Below are positions 42,155 through 53,539 of a stretch of DNA of 64,000 bases, one piece after another; position 1 is the first letter of the stretch, and each line of letters starts with the position of its first letter. A program made the position numbers and the translations under genes. The stretch spans positions 1,488,001 to 1,552,000 of the forward strand of contig CBDDCD010000002.1 in the NCBI GenBank assembly GCA_965226025.1, written 5' to 3'. The notes under the pieces are model-generated. The model had not been told where the DNA came from and searched no databases. It saw only the letters and a list, made by a program, of their open reading frames with translations. This DNA is from Moanibacter sp965226025. Its GTDB lineage: Bacteria; Verrucomicrobiota; Verrucomicrobiia; Opitutales; UBA2987.

Positions 42155-45100
42155 CTTCAAATTGGTGGCACTACACTACTTGATACGATTGACGCACTCG
42201 AAGCACGTGGGTGGACAACCACGTCAGATGGGAGGATTCGAGGTTTGATCGAAGCGACAGCGACGGTAAACGAGGGCGTGAGCGCTGCAGATATTGAGCA
42301 ATCACCGCTTCATTATAAGACGACGAATCTTATCAGTGGATTTGAGCGCCGGGGAAAGTTGTCTCTGTTCGGAGTATTCGACCGGATCATACTTTCTCCG
42401 GAAACTCCCTACCTGGTGGAGTATTTCCACCCAGCTACATTCGAAACCGGAATGGCTTCCTTCGTGTCCTCCCGAATCGGATTTAGTCTTGGAGTCACCA
42501 TCCCGCCCGCCCGCCTCTTCTCCGATGATTCGGACGACACCGACAACGATGGCCTGTCCGATGTTGCCGAAGACATTCTGGGAACAAATCCAAACCTGGA
42601 CGATTCCGATAGTGACGGGGTGAAGGATGGGGCGGAGATCGACCAAGGAACCGATCCCCTGGATGGGCAGACATCGACCACAGGCATTGTGGCTACGGCA
42701 CCTGTTGACGGCAATGCGCTCGATATTTGCCTGAGGAATGACATGGCGGTGGTGACGCTCGAGCAATTCGGGGTCGCTATCTTCAATGTATTCAGTCCGC
42801 TGAGCCCTGTCCTCGTAAACCAGATAGAGACGCCGGGAACCGCGGAAGACGTCGCCTGTGGAGACGGGTTGTTAGCGGTCGCGGACGGAACCAATGGACT
42901 GGTGGTCATCGATATCTCTCAGCCGGCCAATCCTTTGATCCTGCATGAGGTCGATGTAGGCGGATCCGCCAACGTAGTGATTGTATCGCGAGGAATGGCG
43001 TTTGTAGGCGCAAACAACACGATCGTGGTGGTCGATCTGCAAAGCGGTACTCTACTTTCATCAACTTCGATTGGTTCTCCGGTTCACGATATGGCGCTCC
43101 GGGGAGAGGAGCTTTGGGTCGTCGCTGCGATGAAGCTTCGGAAATACGAGTTAATCAACTTAACCCCTACCTTTATATTTGAATCGAATCCGTTAAGTTT
43201 CGGCCCGAACGGCCTTACGCTGCGCCATCGTATATTCGCAGCCAATGGCCTTGCTTATGTTTCAAACGCCCTCGGGTATGACGTGTTCGACATTCAGCAA
43301 ATACTCGACATCCCCTTGGTCGGGCAGGCCGTTTTCCATGGCCCCCAGGCATTCAAGAGCATCGTTCTTGATGGAGGGGGCATAGGGGTTGCGGCGGTCG
43401 GTACAAATCCCGGTATCACTCAACCCAACGATATCAGTCTATATGATACGAGCGATCCTCAGGTTACTGATAATATCCAAACATCCATCACCACCCCCGG
43501 GGTGGCCTTCGATGTGGAACTGTACAAAGGGTACGCCTATGTCGCTGATCGGCAGAACGGTTTGCAGGTCATCAACTATCGATTGGCCGACACGGGAGAT
43601 ACGCCTCCCACCGTCGAACTGGAAGCGACCTTTTCCCTGGATCCGCCGTTGGTTCAAGAAAGCTTTCTTTCGACTGTCAGTGTCGTGGTTACGGATGACG
43701 TCGCGGTACGATTCGTGGAGTTTTATCTCGATGGAAATCTAGTGGAACGAGATGGTACCTATCCCTTCGATTTCACCTTCTTGTCGCCCGAACTTACTAC
43801 CGAGGTGACGCAGTTCACGTTCCAAGTCAGAGCGACAGACACTGGAGGAAACAGCACGTGGTCGGATGAGGTGGTGGTTGATTTGGATTCAGATCCCAAC
43901 CCTCCCGAATTGTTAGCAACGTTTCCGTTCAACCTCAGTACGGAACCGACCATCGTGAGGAGAGTCACAGCGGTATTCAACGAAGCTTTGGATCCAACTA
44001 TATCAAACGACTTCCTCCAAGTGCTATCAGGAGGCGAGGATGGAATTTTGGATACAGCTGATGATATACTCATTATGGGTCAGGTGCAGCTCACCGGAAA
44101 CAACGGTCTGCTGTTGGAACTGAATGGGAATTTTCTCTACCACGGAGCGAACCGTGGCATGTTGGATTCGGGAATTACGGACTTGGCCGGAAATGCGTTT
44201 GGCATCGACTTTACCTGGGAATTTACGGTTGACGACATGGTTGCCCCTCGTCGCATCAGCGAGTCGCCGTTCGACGGGCAGGAAGATGTCAGCGACGATC
44301 TGATGGTCGTCACGGCAAGCTTTGATGAGGAAATGTCCGATGTCGGACTGAGCGCGGCTGCTCTGACGCTGATCAGAGCGGGACCCGACAGATTCTTCGA
44401 AACCGGCGATGATACGTTGGTCATTCCCACGCAAGTTTCGCGGGACGCCTCTAAGCGTACCATAAGTTTTACTTTCGATGCTCCATTGCCACCGGATTTT
44501 TATAGGGCCGTGATCGACGATACGATTGTCGATCTCACGGGCAATCCCACCACAGAGCCACGATCGTGGGAGTTCATCGTGCCGGTGCACACTGCGCTGC
44601 AGGCATCCGTGGAGTTTTCCGACGGCAGCCCGGCGCCCGGCGTCACGATACGCAACCATAATCATACCGATCCAATTGGCCAATCCGATGGTAATGGCGA
44701 GATCTCGATACCCCTGGCTCTCTTCAGTCCCTATGAAGTTCCAGACCTCGACTTGCATTTGAATGATAACGGCGCGGCCTATCTGGGACGGGTCCTTGAC
44801 GTCGCTCTGGTGGCGAGCGGCACGACGGATCTGGGGACGATTGTAGTTGAGGAGGTTTGTCTCGCAGAACTGACTCCACTGTTTGGAGGTGAGTTTGATT
44901 TCTTCGATCGAGTGAGGGCGTTCGCTACCTTCGATGCAGGCTCGGGCGAAACGATCTACGCGACGGCCGAGATTACTGAGTGGGATCCCGATCTAAATCA
45001 GGCACTTCCCGTATCTAATCTGTACCTTTATAGCGATCAGACGTGGACGAAGATCGATGGAGAGTTTTCTGGAACCTTCAATGCAGTGCTGAGAGCTTTG

Positions 45101-45802
45101 GCGGTGTTTGACGACGGGCGAGGTCCGGCTCTCTACGTCGGGGGATATTTCGATTCGGTCAATGGAATCACGGCCAACAATATTGCTCGTTGGGATGGAC
45201 AAAACTGGGAAGCATTGGGGACTGGTTTGCCCCTTACGAGCGACCAACTATGGGGCGTTAACGAGCTTATCGTCTATGACGATGGAAGCGGCCCCGAACT
45301 CTACGCTGGGGGATTCGAATTCGAAGGATTCGATGGAATTGCGAGGTGGGATGGCTCGGTCTGGTCCTCAGTCGGTACTTTCACGACAGATCCTTTCGGC
45401 CAGGACCAAATTCACACCCTGGCGGTACACGACGACGGACAAGGAGATGCTCTCTTTATGGGGGGCTCTTTCCTCATGGATACGGTTGACGGGGTGCCTG
45501 CAAGTATCGGCGGAGTGGCACGCTTCAAGGGAGGGACGTGGTCAGGGCTCGGAGCGGGCCTATCCAGTTTTGGCAATGCTCTCGAGGTCAATTTGAACTC
45601 TCTTGCGATCTTCGGCGGAAACCTGATAGCGGGGGGCGGTTTTGACAAAGCCGGTACGACTGATGTGAAAGCGCTGGCCCAATGGAACGGAACTACCTGG
45701 AGCGCGGTCGGTAGCGATCCCGATCGATTTTTCAATTTCGCAGCTCTTTTCTTTCCAGGACGACTTAGGCGCAGCTTTACTGGTGTTCGGCGGTACGACT
45801 GA
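42155..45802 (+). pseudogene. Giant secreted repeat protein, part 2 (TSP3, LVIVD, Big_5, WDG repeats)
   Basis: In the same frame as part 1: LQIGGTTLLDTIDALEARGW leads on. Thrombospondin type 3 calcium motifs (DSDDTDNDGLSDVAEDILGT, DDSDSDGVKDGAEIDQGTDP), LVIVD-like repeats (LLAVADGTNGLVVIDISQPA), an Ig-type segment (DTPPTVELEATFSLDPPLVQ), two Big_5-like domains (PPELLATFPFNLSTEPTIV, APRRISESPFDGQEDVSDDL) and then repeated xARWDGxxWxxLGxG units (IARWDGQNWEALGTGLPL). The reading frame fails at about 45730 where a T5 run shifts it; the last 18 residues (FPGRLRRSFTGVRRYD) are out of frame. Confidence 0.85.
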
Positions 45803-47171
45803 AGGGGTGAATATCTCGCGATGGGATGGCTCGTCATGGACTAGGCTTGGCGGCAGTGAAGATGTCACTACCGACTTCACCCAGGCTCAAATTGATGTGA
45901 TGTTCCTGGACGAATCGACTGATCCGGATTCTTTGTTGGTGGGAGGAACTGCGATCATACCCCTAGACGACCTTGGCACGTTGAACCCTCGGGCCGTGAT
46001 CCAATGGAATGGTCAGAACTGGCAACCCGCCGAACAAGCGTTCGACGGTAAAATTGAGAATATCGTGGCAAGGGATGGTCCGTCCGGACTCGAGGTCTAT
46101 TTTGCCGGCGAGTTCACGACCGGATTCGGAAAACGCATCAATCGTTTGGCCTTCTGGGACGGGAACGAAGGATCGGCTCTTGGCGCTGGACTCGAGTTAT
46201 CGTCAACGATCTCGGATTTCGCATTCTTCGACGATGGAAACAGCGAAGAGTTGTACGTCACCGGGCTCTTGACGCCGGTCGGAGGCGGCGCGCCGTTCAA
46301 TATTGCGAAATGGTCAGGTGGACTATGGAGCGGTGTGGGCGATGCCGAACTTCTAAAAGCGGGACAAGCTCTCTCGACGCCGGTCGATCTCGAAGTGTTC
46401 AATGACGGTAGCGGGACGGCACTTTGGGTGGCGGGAGACTTCGGCCAAATACGCGAGGGCGCTACCATTCGAAACTCAGGCAAACTCGCAAGTTGGGATG
46501 GAAATTCTTGGATAACCCATCATTTGCCGACCTCCAGTTTCGGCGACAGGGTGGTAGAGATGGGCATCATTGAGGAAGGACCGGATCGGGGTCTCTATAT
46601 CGTTGGCAACTTCAGGATCACCACGCTACCCGGCGGGTTCGTCCATGACCTTGTCGTGTGGGACGGTGAAACGTTCCATTCACCAGGTGATTTTGAAGAG
46701 GCGCTCGATACCAATATTGTCAATCAAATCGGAACCTTTGAGAGCTCAGATGGTTGGGAGCTCTTTGTTGGGGGAACGATCTCGGAGGCTGGGTCCAATC
46801 CGACCACGAATATCGGCGTGATGAGAGATGGCGAGTGGGAGTTACTCCCATTGCCTGCAGGCTTCAACTATAGAAGCAGTGGAAGCCAATTCGCAAAGAA
46901 AGCGGACATCGCACCCTTTGATGACGGGTTTGGTCCTATACTATACGTATCCATTCCCTTGGTTGGATCCTCGGGTGATCAATATGCTTGGATGCGTTGG
47001 ACGGGTTTTGAGTGGGATATCATCGGACCGGAAGCGATCGACGGGGCCTCGGCGAATCTGTTTCCGATTGATATCAACGGTATGCCGGTGTTGCTGCGTG
47101 GCGAAAGTTCCCTGTTTGCGGATAGAGATACGATTCTGGAATGGGAGCGAGCGTCAGGACCATGCAACTAA
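45733..47171 (+). pseudogene. Giant secreted repeat protein, part 3 (C-terminal WDG repeats)
   Basis: Frame 0 from about 45733: SISQLFSFQDDLGAALLVFG continues the repeat phase of part 2 (compare VFDDGRGPALYVGG), then five or six more W-G-type units (VNISRWDGSSWTRLGG, AVIQWNGQNWQPA, NRLAFWDGNEGSALGAGLEL, FNIAKWSGGLWSGVG, SGKLASWDGNSWITH). Ends PVLLRGESSLFADRDTILEW then ERASGPCN. No PEP-CTERM or type IX-type tail. Length of the repaired gene 40022-47171 would be about 2,380 residues. Confidence 0.83.
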
Positions 47172-47449
47172 AAAGCCTGGCTGATCATTGTCGTGATCTA
47201 AAGTCTAAGAGAGATCCACCAGTATAGTAACTCTTAGTCCATTACCTTTAGTTCCAATCAAGGCTGGTTGACTAAGTGGTGGGACTAAGCGTATCCGACT
47301 AAGAGTGGCTGGCGGCGATTCGTCCACTGCGCCTTCTTAGTTCCGATTCTCGACTCCTACTGTTTTCTGTCTACTCTCTGAGTTCCCCCGCCTATCGGTC
47401 GCGTTCTCGAATTTCGGCAAGCTTAGGCGTCGACTGAGACCGTGGCCGA
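47172..47449. other. Short intergenic between convergent genes
   Basis: TGATCTAAAGTCTAAGAGAG and a GACTAAG/CTAAGAG/CTTAGTC-rich stretch; no gene or clear terminator. Confidence 0.4.
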
Positions 47450-48526
47450 CTACACTCTTACCGGGCCGGCTTTGGCTTCCGCGGGTAGTTTCCGTTTCCG
47501 GCGCATACGCTCGAACGACTCTGGAGTGCCATCGTTGAGGGAGCCGAACCAGCGATCCAGGGGTACCGTATTGGTGCCGTAATTGCATTCGAAGTAGCGG
47601 TGGTGGAGATAGTGGAAATACGAGTCGACGGACATCCCGCGCTCGGACTCTTTCCCGAGGACGATCCGGTCGAAGCCGGTGTGCCCGAGGGCCGGATTGA
47701 GGGCGGGACGCTGCATGAGATAGAACATGTGAATAGGATGCGACGGAACGAGGAAGAGAAGGATCGGTCGGGTAAAGTAGATAAGGTGCTCGATCGGGTG
47801 CATGGACAGGCCCGACCACGGCCCCACATTGGTGTTGCGGTGATGCAGGTAATGCGCGGCTTTATAGAGCCATTTCCAGTGGGTGATTCGGTGGGTCACA
47901 TAGAAATGCAGATCTTGCCAGAAGGGCAGGACCGCGGCCAACGCGATGAACCAGACCGGGTTGCTTCGCAGGGATGCGAAAGGTAACCAACCGTTGCCGT
48001 AGGCCCACAACATGAGGACTTCATAGAACGTCCAGATAGTGGCGCCGCTGGCCAGGCTCCAGAACATGTTGTCCTTGACCTGGTCGTTGAATAAAAAGGA
48101 CTTGCTGGCGGTGCTCGGCCACTTCGAATTGTACTTGAAGCGGGTCCCCTGCACACGACGCAAGTAAAGAATAGAATGCAGGGTACCCGCGAAGACCAGC
48201 AGCATGACCACATTGCGCGCGTACATGGGTAGGATCCAACCCGCACTCAGCGAACTGAAGTTGCTGAGTTGGTCCGCTCCGGGCTGGAAATAACACCACG
48301 TCAAGGTGGCAAGCCCGTAAAAGGCGGCTGCGCCAAAGGGCCAGAGGAATCCAGGAAAGCCGAGGAAGAATCGAAGCAGCTTCTTAGACTGAATGGGCCA
48401 GGCGAAGGGCTGAGACTTCCCTAGGACTCGCGGCGTCCACTCGCCACGCGCGTCCCGGGTCTCCGATCCATCGTCGACGTCGCTGGGTGCGGCCTGGAGG
48501 TCTGCTTGTTGGGTAGAATCTGCCAT
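47450..48526 (-). CDS. Sterol desaturase / fatty acid hydroxylase superfamily membrane protein
   Basis: 358 residues with about five membrane segments (LGFPGFLWPFGAAAFYGLAT, YARNVVMLLVFAGTLHSILY, NPVWFIALAAVLPFWQDLHF). The eight-histidine diiron pattern is complete: HFYVTHRITHWKWLY (HxxxH), HYLHHRN (HxxHH), LSMHPIEHLIYF and YFHYLHHRYFECNYG. It hydroxylates or desaturates a lipid such as a fatty acid, carotenoid or sterol-like substrate. The 45-residue N-terminus is acidic and cytosolic. Confidence 0.93.
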   Translation of the reverse strand: MADSTQQADLQAAPSDVDDGSETRDARGEWTPRVLGKSQPFAWPIQSKKLLRFFLGFPGFLWPFGAAAFYGLATLTWCYFQPGADQLSNFSSLSAGWILPMYARNVVMLLVFAGTLHSILYLRRVQGTRFKYNSKWPSTASKSFLFNDQVKDNMFWSLASGATIWTFYEVLMLWAYGNGWLPFASLRSNPVWFIALAAVLPFWQDLHFYVTHRITHWKWLYKAAHYLHHRNTNVGPWSGLSMHPIEHLIYFTRPILLFLVPSHPIHMFYLMQRPALNPALGHTGFDRIVLGKESERGMSVDSYFHYLHHRYFECNYGTNTVPLDRWFGSLNDGTPESFERMRRKRKLPAEAKAGPVRV

Positions 48527-48809
48527 TTCTATACGCTAGGTAGTCCTGCCGTGTCGTCAAGCTCGGTCGCGAGTTGCGGGTAACGAGTTTGGAATTCCCG
48601 GAGTCTTTGGTGGGGCGGATTTGAAATCTGCCTATTGCGGTGGTGAGGGCGACCCACCCCGGTCCTGCGGACCACCCCTCCGAGGAGGGGACGTAAGAAG
48701 CCCCGTGTTTCAAGTTACGAGTTGCCCCTAAGGAACTGCTTGGGCACTGCTTTGAACCGATGATCCCCGACAAAAGGATTGCCCATTGTGGTTCCTCTGT
48801 GTGCTTTGA
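48527..48809 (+). repeat. Intergenic with REP-like repeat, copy 5
   Basis: GGAGTCTTTGGTGGGGCGGA (48600-48619), TTTGAAATCTGCC (stem arm), then GACCCACCCCGGTCCTGCGG and ACCACCCCTCCGAGGAGGGG. The GACCCACCCC..GAGGAGGGG core is identical to 31890-31930. Confidence 0.85.
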
Positions 48810-50270
48810 ATGACCGCTGTGCCTTCCAAGAATCCAAACATCGTTTTCATCATGCCGGATCAGTTGCGGCATGATTTCTTGAGTTGCTACGGGGCTTCGT
48901 TTATCGAGACGCCGCACATTGACAGCATCGGCGAAGAGGGCATCTGCTACACCAACGCCTACTCGGGATCGCCCGCTTGTGTCCCTGCGAGGATGGCACT
49001 GCTCACGGGAATGAATGCGATCCGGAACGGTGTATTGGACAATCTGCACACCCTTCGCCCGGATTACAAGGAGGCCGGGATTCGAACCTGGCCCGAGATT
49101 CTGGGCGAGGCCGGCTACCATACCGCCGCCATCGGCAAGATGCATTTCTATCCTTGGGAGATGAGCTATGGATTCGATCACCGTGTCATCTGCGAAGATA
49201 AGCAGTGGCCTTACATTCGCGACGACTATCACGACTACCTGGAGAAACACGGGTTGCGGAAACTGGCGCTGCATGAATATGGCGGCTACACCGAGCGTTT
49301 CGGGTCGGCCGTGACCGATGTGCCGTGGGAACATTCCTGGGATCGGTTTACTGGCAGGGAGGCGTGCAGGTTCATTGATGAAGTCGAGGACGACCGACCG
49401 TTCGCCTTGATGGTTTGCTTTCCGGGTCCGCATGACCCCTATGACCCGGCGAGTGATTTTCCCGTAAAATATGATTCAAGGGATATGCCGGTCCCGGTCC
49501 CGGCGGCGGAAGGCGATCCCACCGGATTGGTGGGCCGACTGACGGAAAGTTACCGACAAGTCGGGGTCGATCTGACCAAATTCACTGCAGAGCATGCCCG
49601 GATCAATCGGGCCAACTACGCTGGGCTCGTCAAGCAGATCGATCACGAAGTTGGCGCGATCCTCGACGCTCTGCGGCGACGTAATATATTCGATGAGACT
49701 GTGGTCATCTTCACCAGCGACCATGGCGATCTGCTGGGTGATCATGGGTTGCAGGGCAAGGCCGTCTTCTTCGAAGGTTCGACCCATATCCCCATGATGA
49801 TCCGGATGCCGGGAATGAAGGGAGGCTCCGTGAATCACGACCTCGTTGAACTCCGGGACATCACCGCATCCATGCTGCAGTTGGCTGGTTGCGAGTTGCC
49901 CGCCTATACGGACGCCCAACCGGTGCCCGGTATCGAATTGGCCGATGCTCCCCCGCGGGACAGCATTATCGGCATGTTGACCGGAGGTTGGATGGTGTTT
50001 GACGGGCGTTGGAAACTTTGTCGATACAGAGAAAGCGGCCGTCCGTTCCTTTTCGACTTGGCGAGCGATCCGCATGAACAGCACAACGTGGCAGGCGATC
50101 CGGTGAATCGAGGGATTTTTGAGCAACTGGACGCGGAACTCACCCGTGCGATCATGGACTCCATGGATTCCTCGGCTTTCGATCGGTTGCCCGCCGATAT
50201 CTCAATGTCGTACCTTGAGGAATTTGGTCACAAGGGTTGGCAGTGGTCCTACCCCGCAGGAATTCGCTAA
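48810..50270 (+). CDS. Sulfatase (arylsulfatase family, CxPAR)
   Basis: 486 residues. NIVFIMPDQLRHDFLSCYG supplies the first aspartates; the formylglycine motif is SPACVPARMALLTG with C57 (C-x-P-A-R), so a Cys-type sulfatase matured by FGE or anSME. TSDHGDLLGDHGLQGK and GSTHIPMMIRMPG carry the distal Ca and substrate residues. No signal peptide, so a cytoplasmic sulfatase or an unannotated start; earlier in-frame starts do not exist. Substrate could be a sulfated sugar or steroid. A decayed hydantoinase follows on the opposite strand. Confidence 0.93.
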   Translation: MTAVPSKNPNIVFIMPDQLRHDFLSCYGASFIETPHIDSIGEEGICYTNAYSGSPACVPARMALLTGMNAIRNGVLDNLHTLRPDYKEAGIRTWPEILGEAGYHTAAIGKMHFYPWEMSYGFDHRVICEDKQWPYIRDDYHDYLEKHGLRKLALHEYGGYTERFGSAVTDVPWEHSWDRFTGREACRFIDEVEDDRPFALMVCFPGPHDPYDPASDFPVKYDSRDMPVPVPAAEGDPTGLVGRLTESYRQVGVDLTKFTAEHARINRANYAGLVKQIDHEVGAILDALRRRNIFDETVVIFTSDHGDLLGDHGLQGKAVFFEGSTHIPMMIRMPGMKGGSVNHDLVELRDITASMLQLAGCELPAYTDAQPVPGIELADAPPRDSIIGMLTGGWMVFDGRWKLCRYRESGRPFLFDLASDPHEQHNVAGDPVNRGIFEQLDAELTRAIMDSMDSSAFDRLPADISMSYLEEFGHKGWQWSYPAGIR

Positions 50271-50329
50271 AGGGATGCGAAGTCCGAAGGATTTCGTAGA
50301 CGCGAATTCCTAACCATTTCGCGAGAGCG

Positions 50330-51913
50330 AAATGGGAGGAAGAATCGACTGCAATCCCGTACTCCTGTCGCGCGGTCTCCGGAAGGACCTCTTCACCGTC
50401 TTCCCGACGAATGATGTTGACCGATCCGCGTCCGGGCTTTCCTCCGTGCAAGCCGTATGGAAGATGATCCCTCCGGTCGGAACGGATGGCAAGATGGGCT
50501 TTCCCCGAGAGCAGTTCGAAGAATACGTAGGGTGTGCGATCGGCATTCTGACCACCGATGATGACCAGGGAATTTCCGCCCTCCCCGGCCGCCAGAATCC
50601 GGTCCGGCAGAAGGCCGGCGAGGGCTCCGAACATGGTGTCGGCCAGCCGAAAACCGGTGATTCCCCGCATCGAAGAGGCGGCGGGCATGACGCCATTCAA
50701 GACGGTACCAGGCGGAGCGATGATCTCGAGTGGCTTGAACATCCCGGCCGTGTTAGGCACATCCTCTTTGAGGGCGGCACGGACGCATAGGGCGACCACC
50801 GATGCGGTGAACGACAGAGTATTGTTGATCGCGCCCGGCACCTGTGGATCGGTGCCCGTAAAATCGGCCCTAAGGGTGTCGCCGCTTATGGTGATCGTAA
50901 CGTGGATTTTTACCGGAGGTCCCCCGACCCCGTCGCTGTCCATGTAATCGGTGAAGCTATGGCTGGCATCAGGCCAGGAAGCGATTTCCGAACGGACGAG
51001 GCGTTCCGTGTAATCGATCAGCTCCCGTGTACAGGCCTGAAAGGTATTCGGACCGTAGCGATCGATAAGGTCGTGGATCGCGCGCTCACCAATGTGGCAG
51101 GCGGAGAGCTGAGCCATAATGTCCCCGATGGTCATATGGGGAACTCTTACGTTCGCGCGGATGATTGAGAAGATCCCCTCGTCCGGCTCCCCGCGCCGGT
51201 AAAGCTTGAGCCATGGGATGCGAAGGCCCTCTTGGAAGATCTCCGAGGTAGCCCTGCATGATCGGGCGCACGTAGGCATTCACTGCGGTGGTCGCGGAGC
51301 GTTCGTATTCGCGCCTTTCCGGCAGCACTTCCGAAGAGAGAGACACTTGTAGTTGTGGGAGCTCTTTCAACAGGTACTCTCCCACGAAATGCTCATGTTC
51401 GGGGTAGGCGTAGGCGTGCATGAAGCAAACGGCTACCGATTCCACACCTTCCGAAAGGAGGCTCCTTTTGAGTCGCTCGAGCTCCTTCGGATCCACCGTC
51501 TCCAGTACTTAACCTTCCGCACTAACGCGTTCTCCGATCTCGAATCGAAGATACCGCTCGATGAGCGGCGGCGGTTTTTCAAAAAAGAGATCGTAGAGTT
51601 GAGGCGCTCGAATGCGCCTCAACTCCAGCACGTCACGGAACCCACGGGTTGTCACCAGAGCCGTTCTCGCTCCGCGATGCTCAAGCACCGCATTCGTAGC
51701 CACGGTTGTACCATGCGACACCTCACCCACTTCACCTCCATCGACGCCGGCCTTACCTAAGAGGTGTTCAATGCCATCCAGAACCGCTTTGGAGAAGTCA
51801 AGCGGAGTAGAGGGGACTTTGTGGCTCCAGAGTCGCCCCGCGCCATCGATAATGACGACGTCGGTGAACGTACCGCCGACGTCGGCCCCGATGCGAATCT
51901 GCTTCGTCATCAC
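50330..51913 (-). pseudogene. hyuA: N-methylhydantoinase A-B remnant (hyuA 5' end fused to hyuB)
   Basis: From ATG 51910 the frame TKQIRIGADVGGTFTDVVII is a HyuA N-terminus, interrupted by TAA 51511-51509 and continuing in the same frame (ELERLKRSLLSEGVESVAVC) to about 51240. There the frame jumps into HyuB: EIFQEGLRIPWLKLYRRGEP, MTIGDIMAQLSACHIGERAI, FTGTDPQVPGAINNT, RGITGFRLADTMFGALAGLL, HGGKPG. HyuA normally has ~690 and HyuB ~550 residues, so roughly 1.9 kb is missing. The HyuB end (VDSSSHFALAKWL) also departs from the family near 50330. Overlaps the CocE gene end by 4 bases, the old operon layout. Confidence 0.85.
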
Positions 51914-53532
51914 TGGGATATGACAGGCAACAAGATGTGTGAAGGATAATTGCGATCGTGATACACGGTTTGCCTGGCGACCTTGATTTCATCGTCCATT
52001 CCCTGGTCGTGACCGGTATTCGGGTTTCGATCCCAAAGAGGGAAATTGCTGCTCGTAATGTGGACCCGGATTGAGTGGCCCTTCAGAAAGACATTGCTGG
52101 TCGGCAGCAACTCGATATGATATTCGTACACCTCTCCGGGCACCAGTAAACGTGGCGACTGCCAGATCGACTCGCGAAATCGAGCGCGGATAATCCCCTC
52201 CGTCAGATTGTAGGCGGTACCATCCGGGTAGACATCGATCAGCCTCGCGATAAAGTCGGTATCTCTGGCGGAGGAGGCCGCATGCAATTTCATCACAATC
52301 GGTCCGGTTACCTCCCTATCCCGTTCCAGCGGCTCGCTTGAAAAAACGAGCAGATCTCTCCTGCTTTCGTTTGGCCGCTGGTCAACCGCCCCGACTCGAA
52401 TTATGTCGGGAATCACAGGAGCGGAATGGTTTCCTCCCAGCGTCGGTACGGGATCCTCAGGGTCGTAGATGTATTCGGTGGCCGGCTCGTCGCCGGGTGG
52501 TTCCGTGCTGAGCCGCCCATCTTTAGAACCGTCTGAGTGAATGTAGTATTTGGTGTACACGGTGCGCGCTAACGGCCATTCCCACTCGAACCGCCACCGG
52601 TTGATCCCCATGACGAAAATCTTGATGGGCGGCTCTTGCCTGACACCGTTGTCGATTCCTCTGAGGATGTGATCCAGCCAGCCGATGGCCAACCCCACTT
52701 CGTCCTTCGCAGCCTCCGCCCCGAAATCCCGGTCTCCAACTACCTGGTTGAGATGATCGCACGGGTTGACGACTACGCGAACCTCCCTCGTGGCATCTAC
52801 TTCCTTGAGTTTATTGAGATATCGGAATGTCGCCCCCGGGTAGTTGTCATACCATCCGCCCATGATATACACAGGTATCTTGATCTGGTGCAGCTTGTCT
52901 TGGGTCCCGATTGTCTTCCAAAAATCGTCGTAGGTGGAGTGCGATACGTAGTCCCGCCATAGTTTGTTCGGTTTCGTTCCCGCCACAAGGTCCAGATCAA
53001 TCAGAGGCAGATGGCGGTACCATTTCTCCCATCCCATCGCCTCCACCTTCTCCTTTCCATCTGCGTCGTAGATTCGTCGAGCCGTGTGTGCCAACTGCAA
53101 AGCCCCGTGGTCGCGATAGGCGCGCTCCCACAGATCGGGGTTCATATTCTGCGGAACCAGGGCCTTCAGATTTGGATGCTGTAGTGGCGCCACCAACCAC
53201 TGAGTCATTCCCCAGTAGGACTTGCCGTACATCGCGATACTTCCGTCGCACCAAGACTGTTCGGCGATCCAGGTGAGCGCGTCATACCCGTCATCCGCGT
53301 CGTCGAAGAACCGGTTGTCCACACCCACCTCTCCTTCTGATCGGCTATGGCCTCTTGTGGACTGGCCCACGTAGACGTATCCGGCTACCACGAATCGCTC
53401 CCAATCATCTCCAAACCCCGGCCTGTAGGCGCGGGCAAAGACAACGGGATATCTTCCTTCGACTGAGGGCCTCCATATTCGGGTATGGAGCCGGACTCCG
53501 TCACGCATGGGGATCATTTCCTCGTCGGTCAT
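51910..53532 (-). CDS. CocE/NonD family hydrolase 1
   Basis: 540 residues. IPMRDGVRLHTRIWRPS is the typical start; catalytic serine in YGKSYWGM (G-x-S-x-x-G), nearby WCDGSIAMYG, and the C-terminal jelly-roll (X-Pro dipeptidyl-peptidase C-domain) with EVTGPIVMKLHAASSARDTD and SSNFPLWDRNPNTGHDQ. No signal peptide. Family members hydrolyse esters (cocaine-like, glutaryl-7-ACA) or amides. Immediately precedes hyuA remnant; element d lies 8 bases upstream, with its terminal CTAGGGA serving as a possible Shine-Dalgarno. Confidence 0.92.
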   Translation of the reverse strand: MTDEEMIPMRDGVRLHTRIWRPSVEGRYPVVFARAYRPGFGDDWERFVVAGYVYVGQSTRGHSRSEGEVGVDNRFFDDADDGYDALTWIAEQSWCDGSIAMYGKSYWGMTQWLVAPLQHPNLKALVPQNMNPDLWERAYRDHGALQLAHTARRIYDADGKEKVEAMGWEKWYRHLPLIDLDLVAGTKPNKLWRDYVSHSTYDDFWKTIGTQDKLHQIKIPVYIMGGWYDNYPGATFRYLNKLKEVDATREVRVVVNPCDHLNQVVGDRDFGAEAAKDEVGLAIGWLDHILRGIDNGVRQEPPIKIFVMGINRWRFEWEWPLARTVYTKYYIHSDGSKDGRLSTEPPGDEPATEYIYDPEDPVPTLGGNHSAPVIPDIIRVGAVDQRPNESRRDLLVFSSEPLERDREVTGPIVMKLHAASSARDTDFIARLIDVYPDGTAYNLTEGIIRARFRESIWQSPRLLVPGEVYEYHIELLPTSNVFLKGHSIRVHITSSNFPLWDRNPNTGHDQGMDDEIKVARQTVYHDRNYPSHILLPVISQ

Positions 53533-53539
53533 TATGTCC

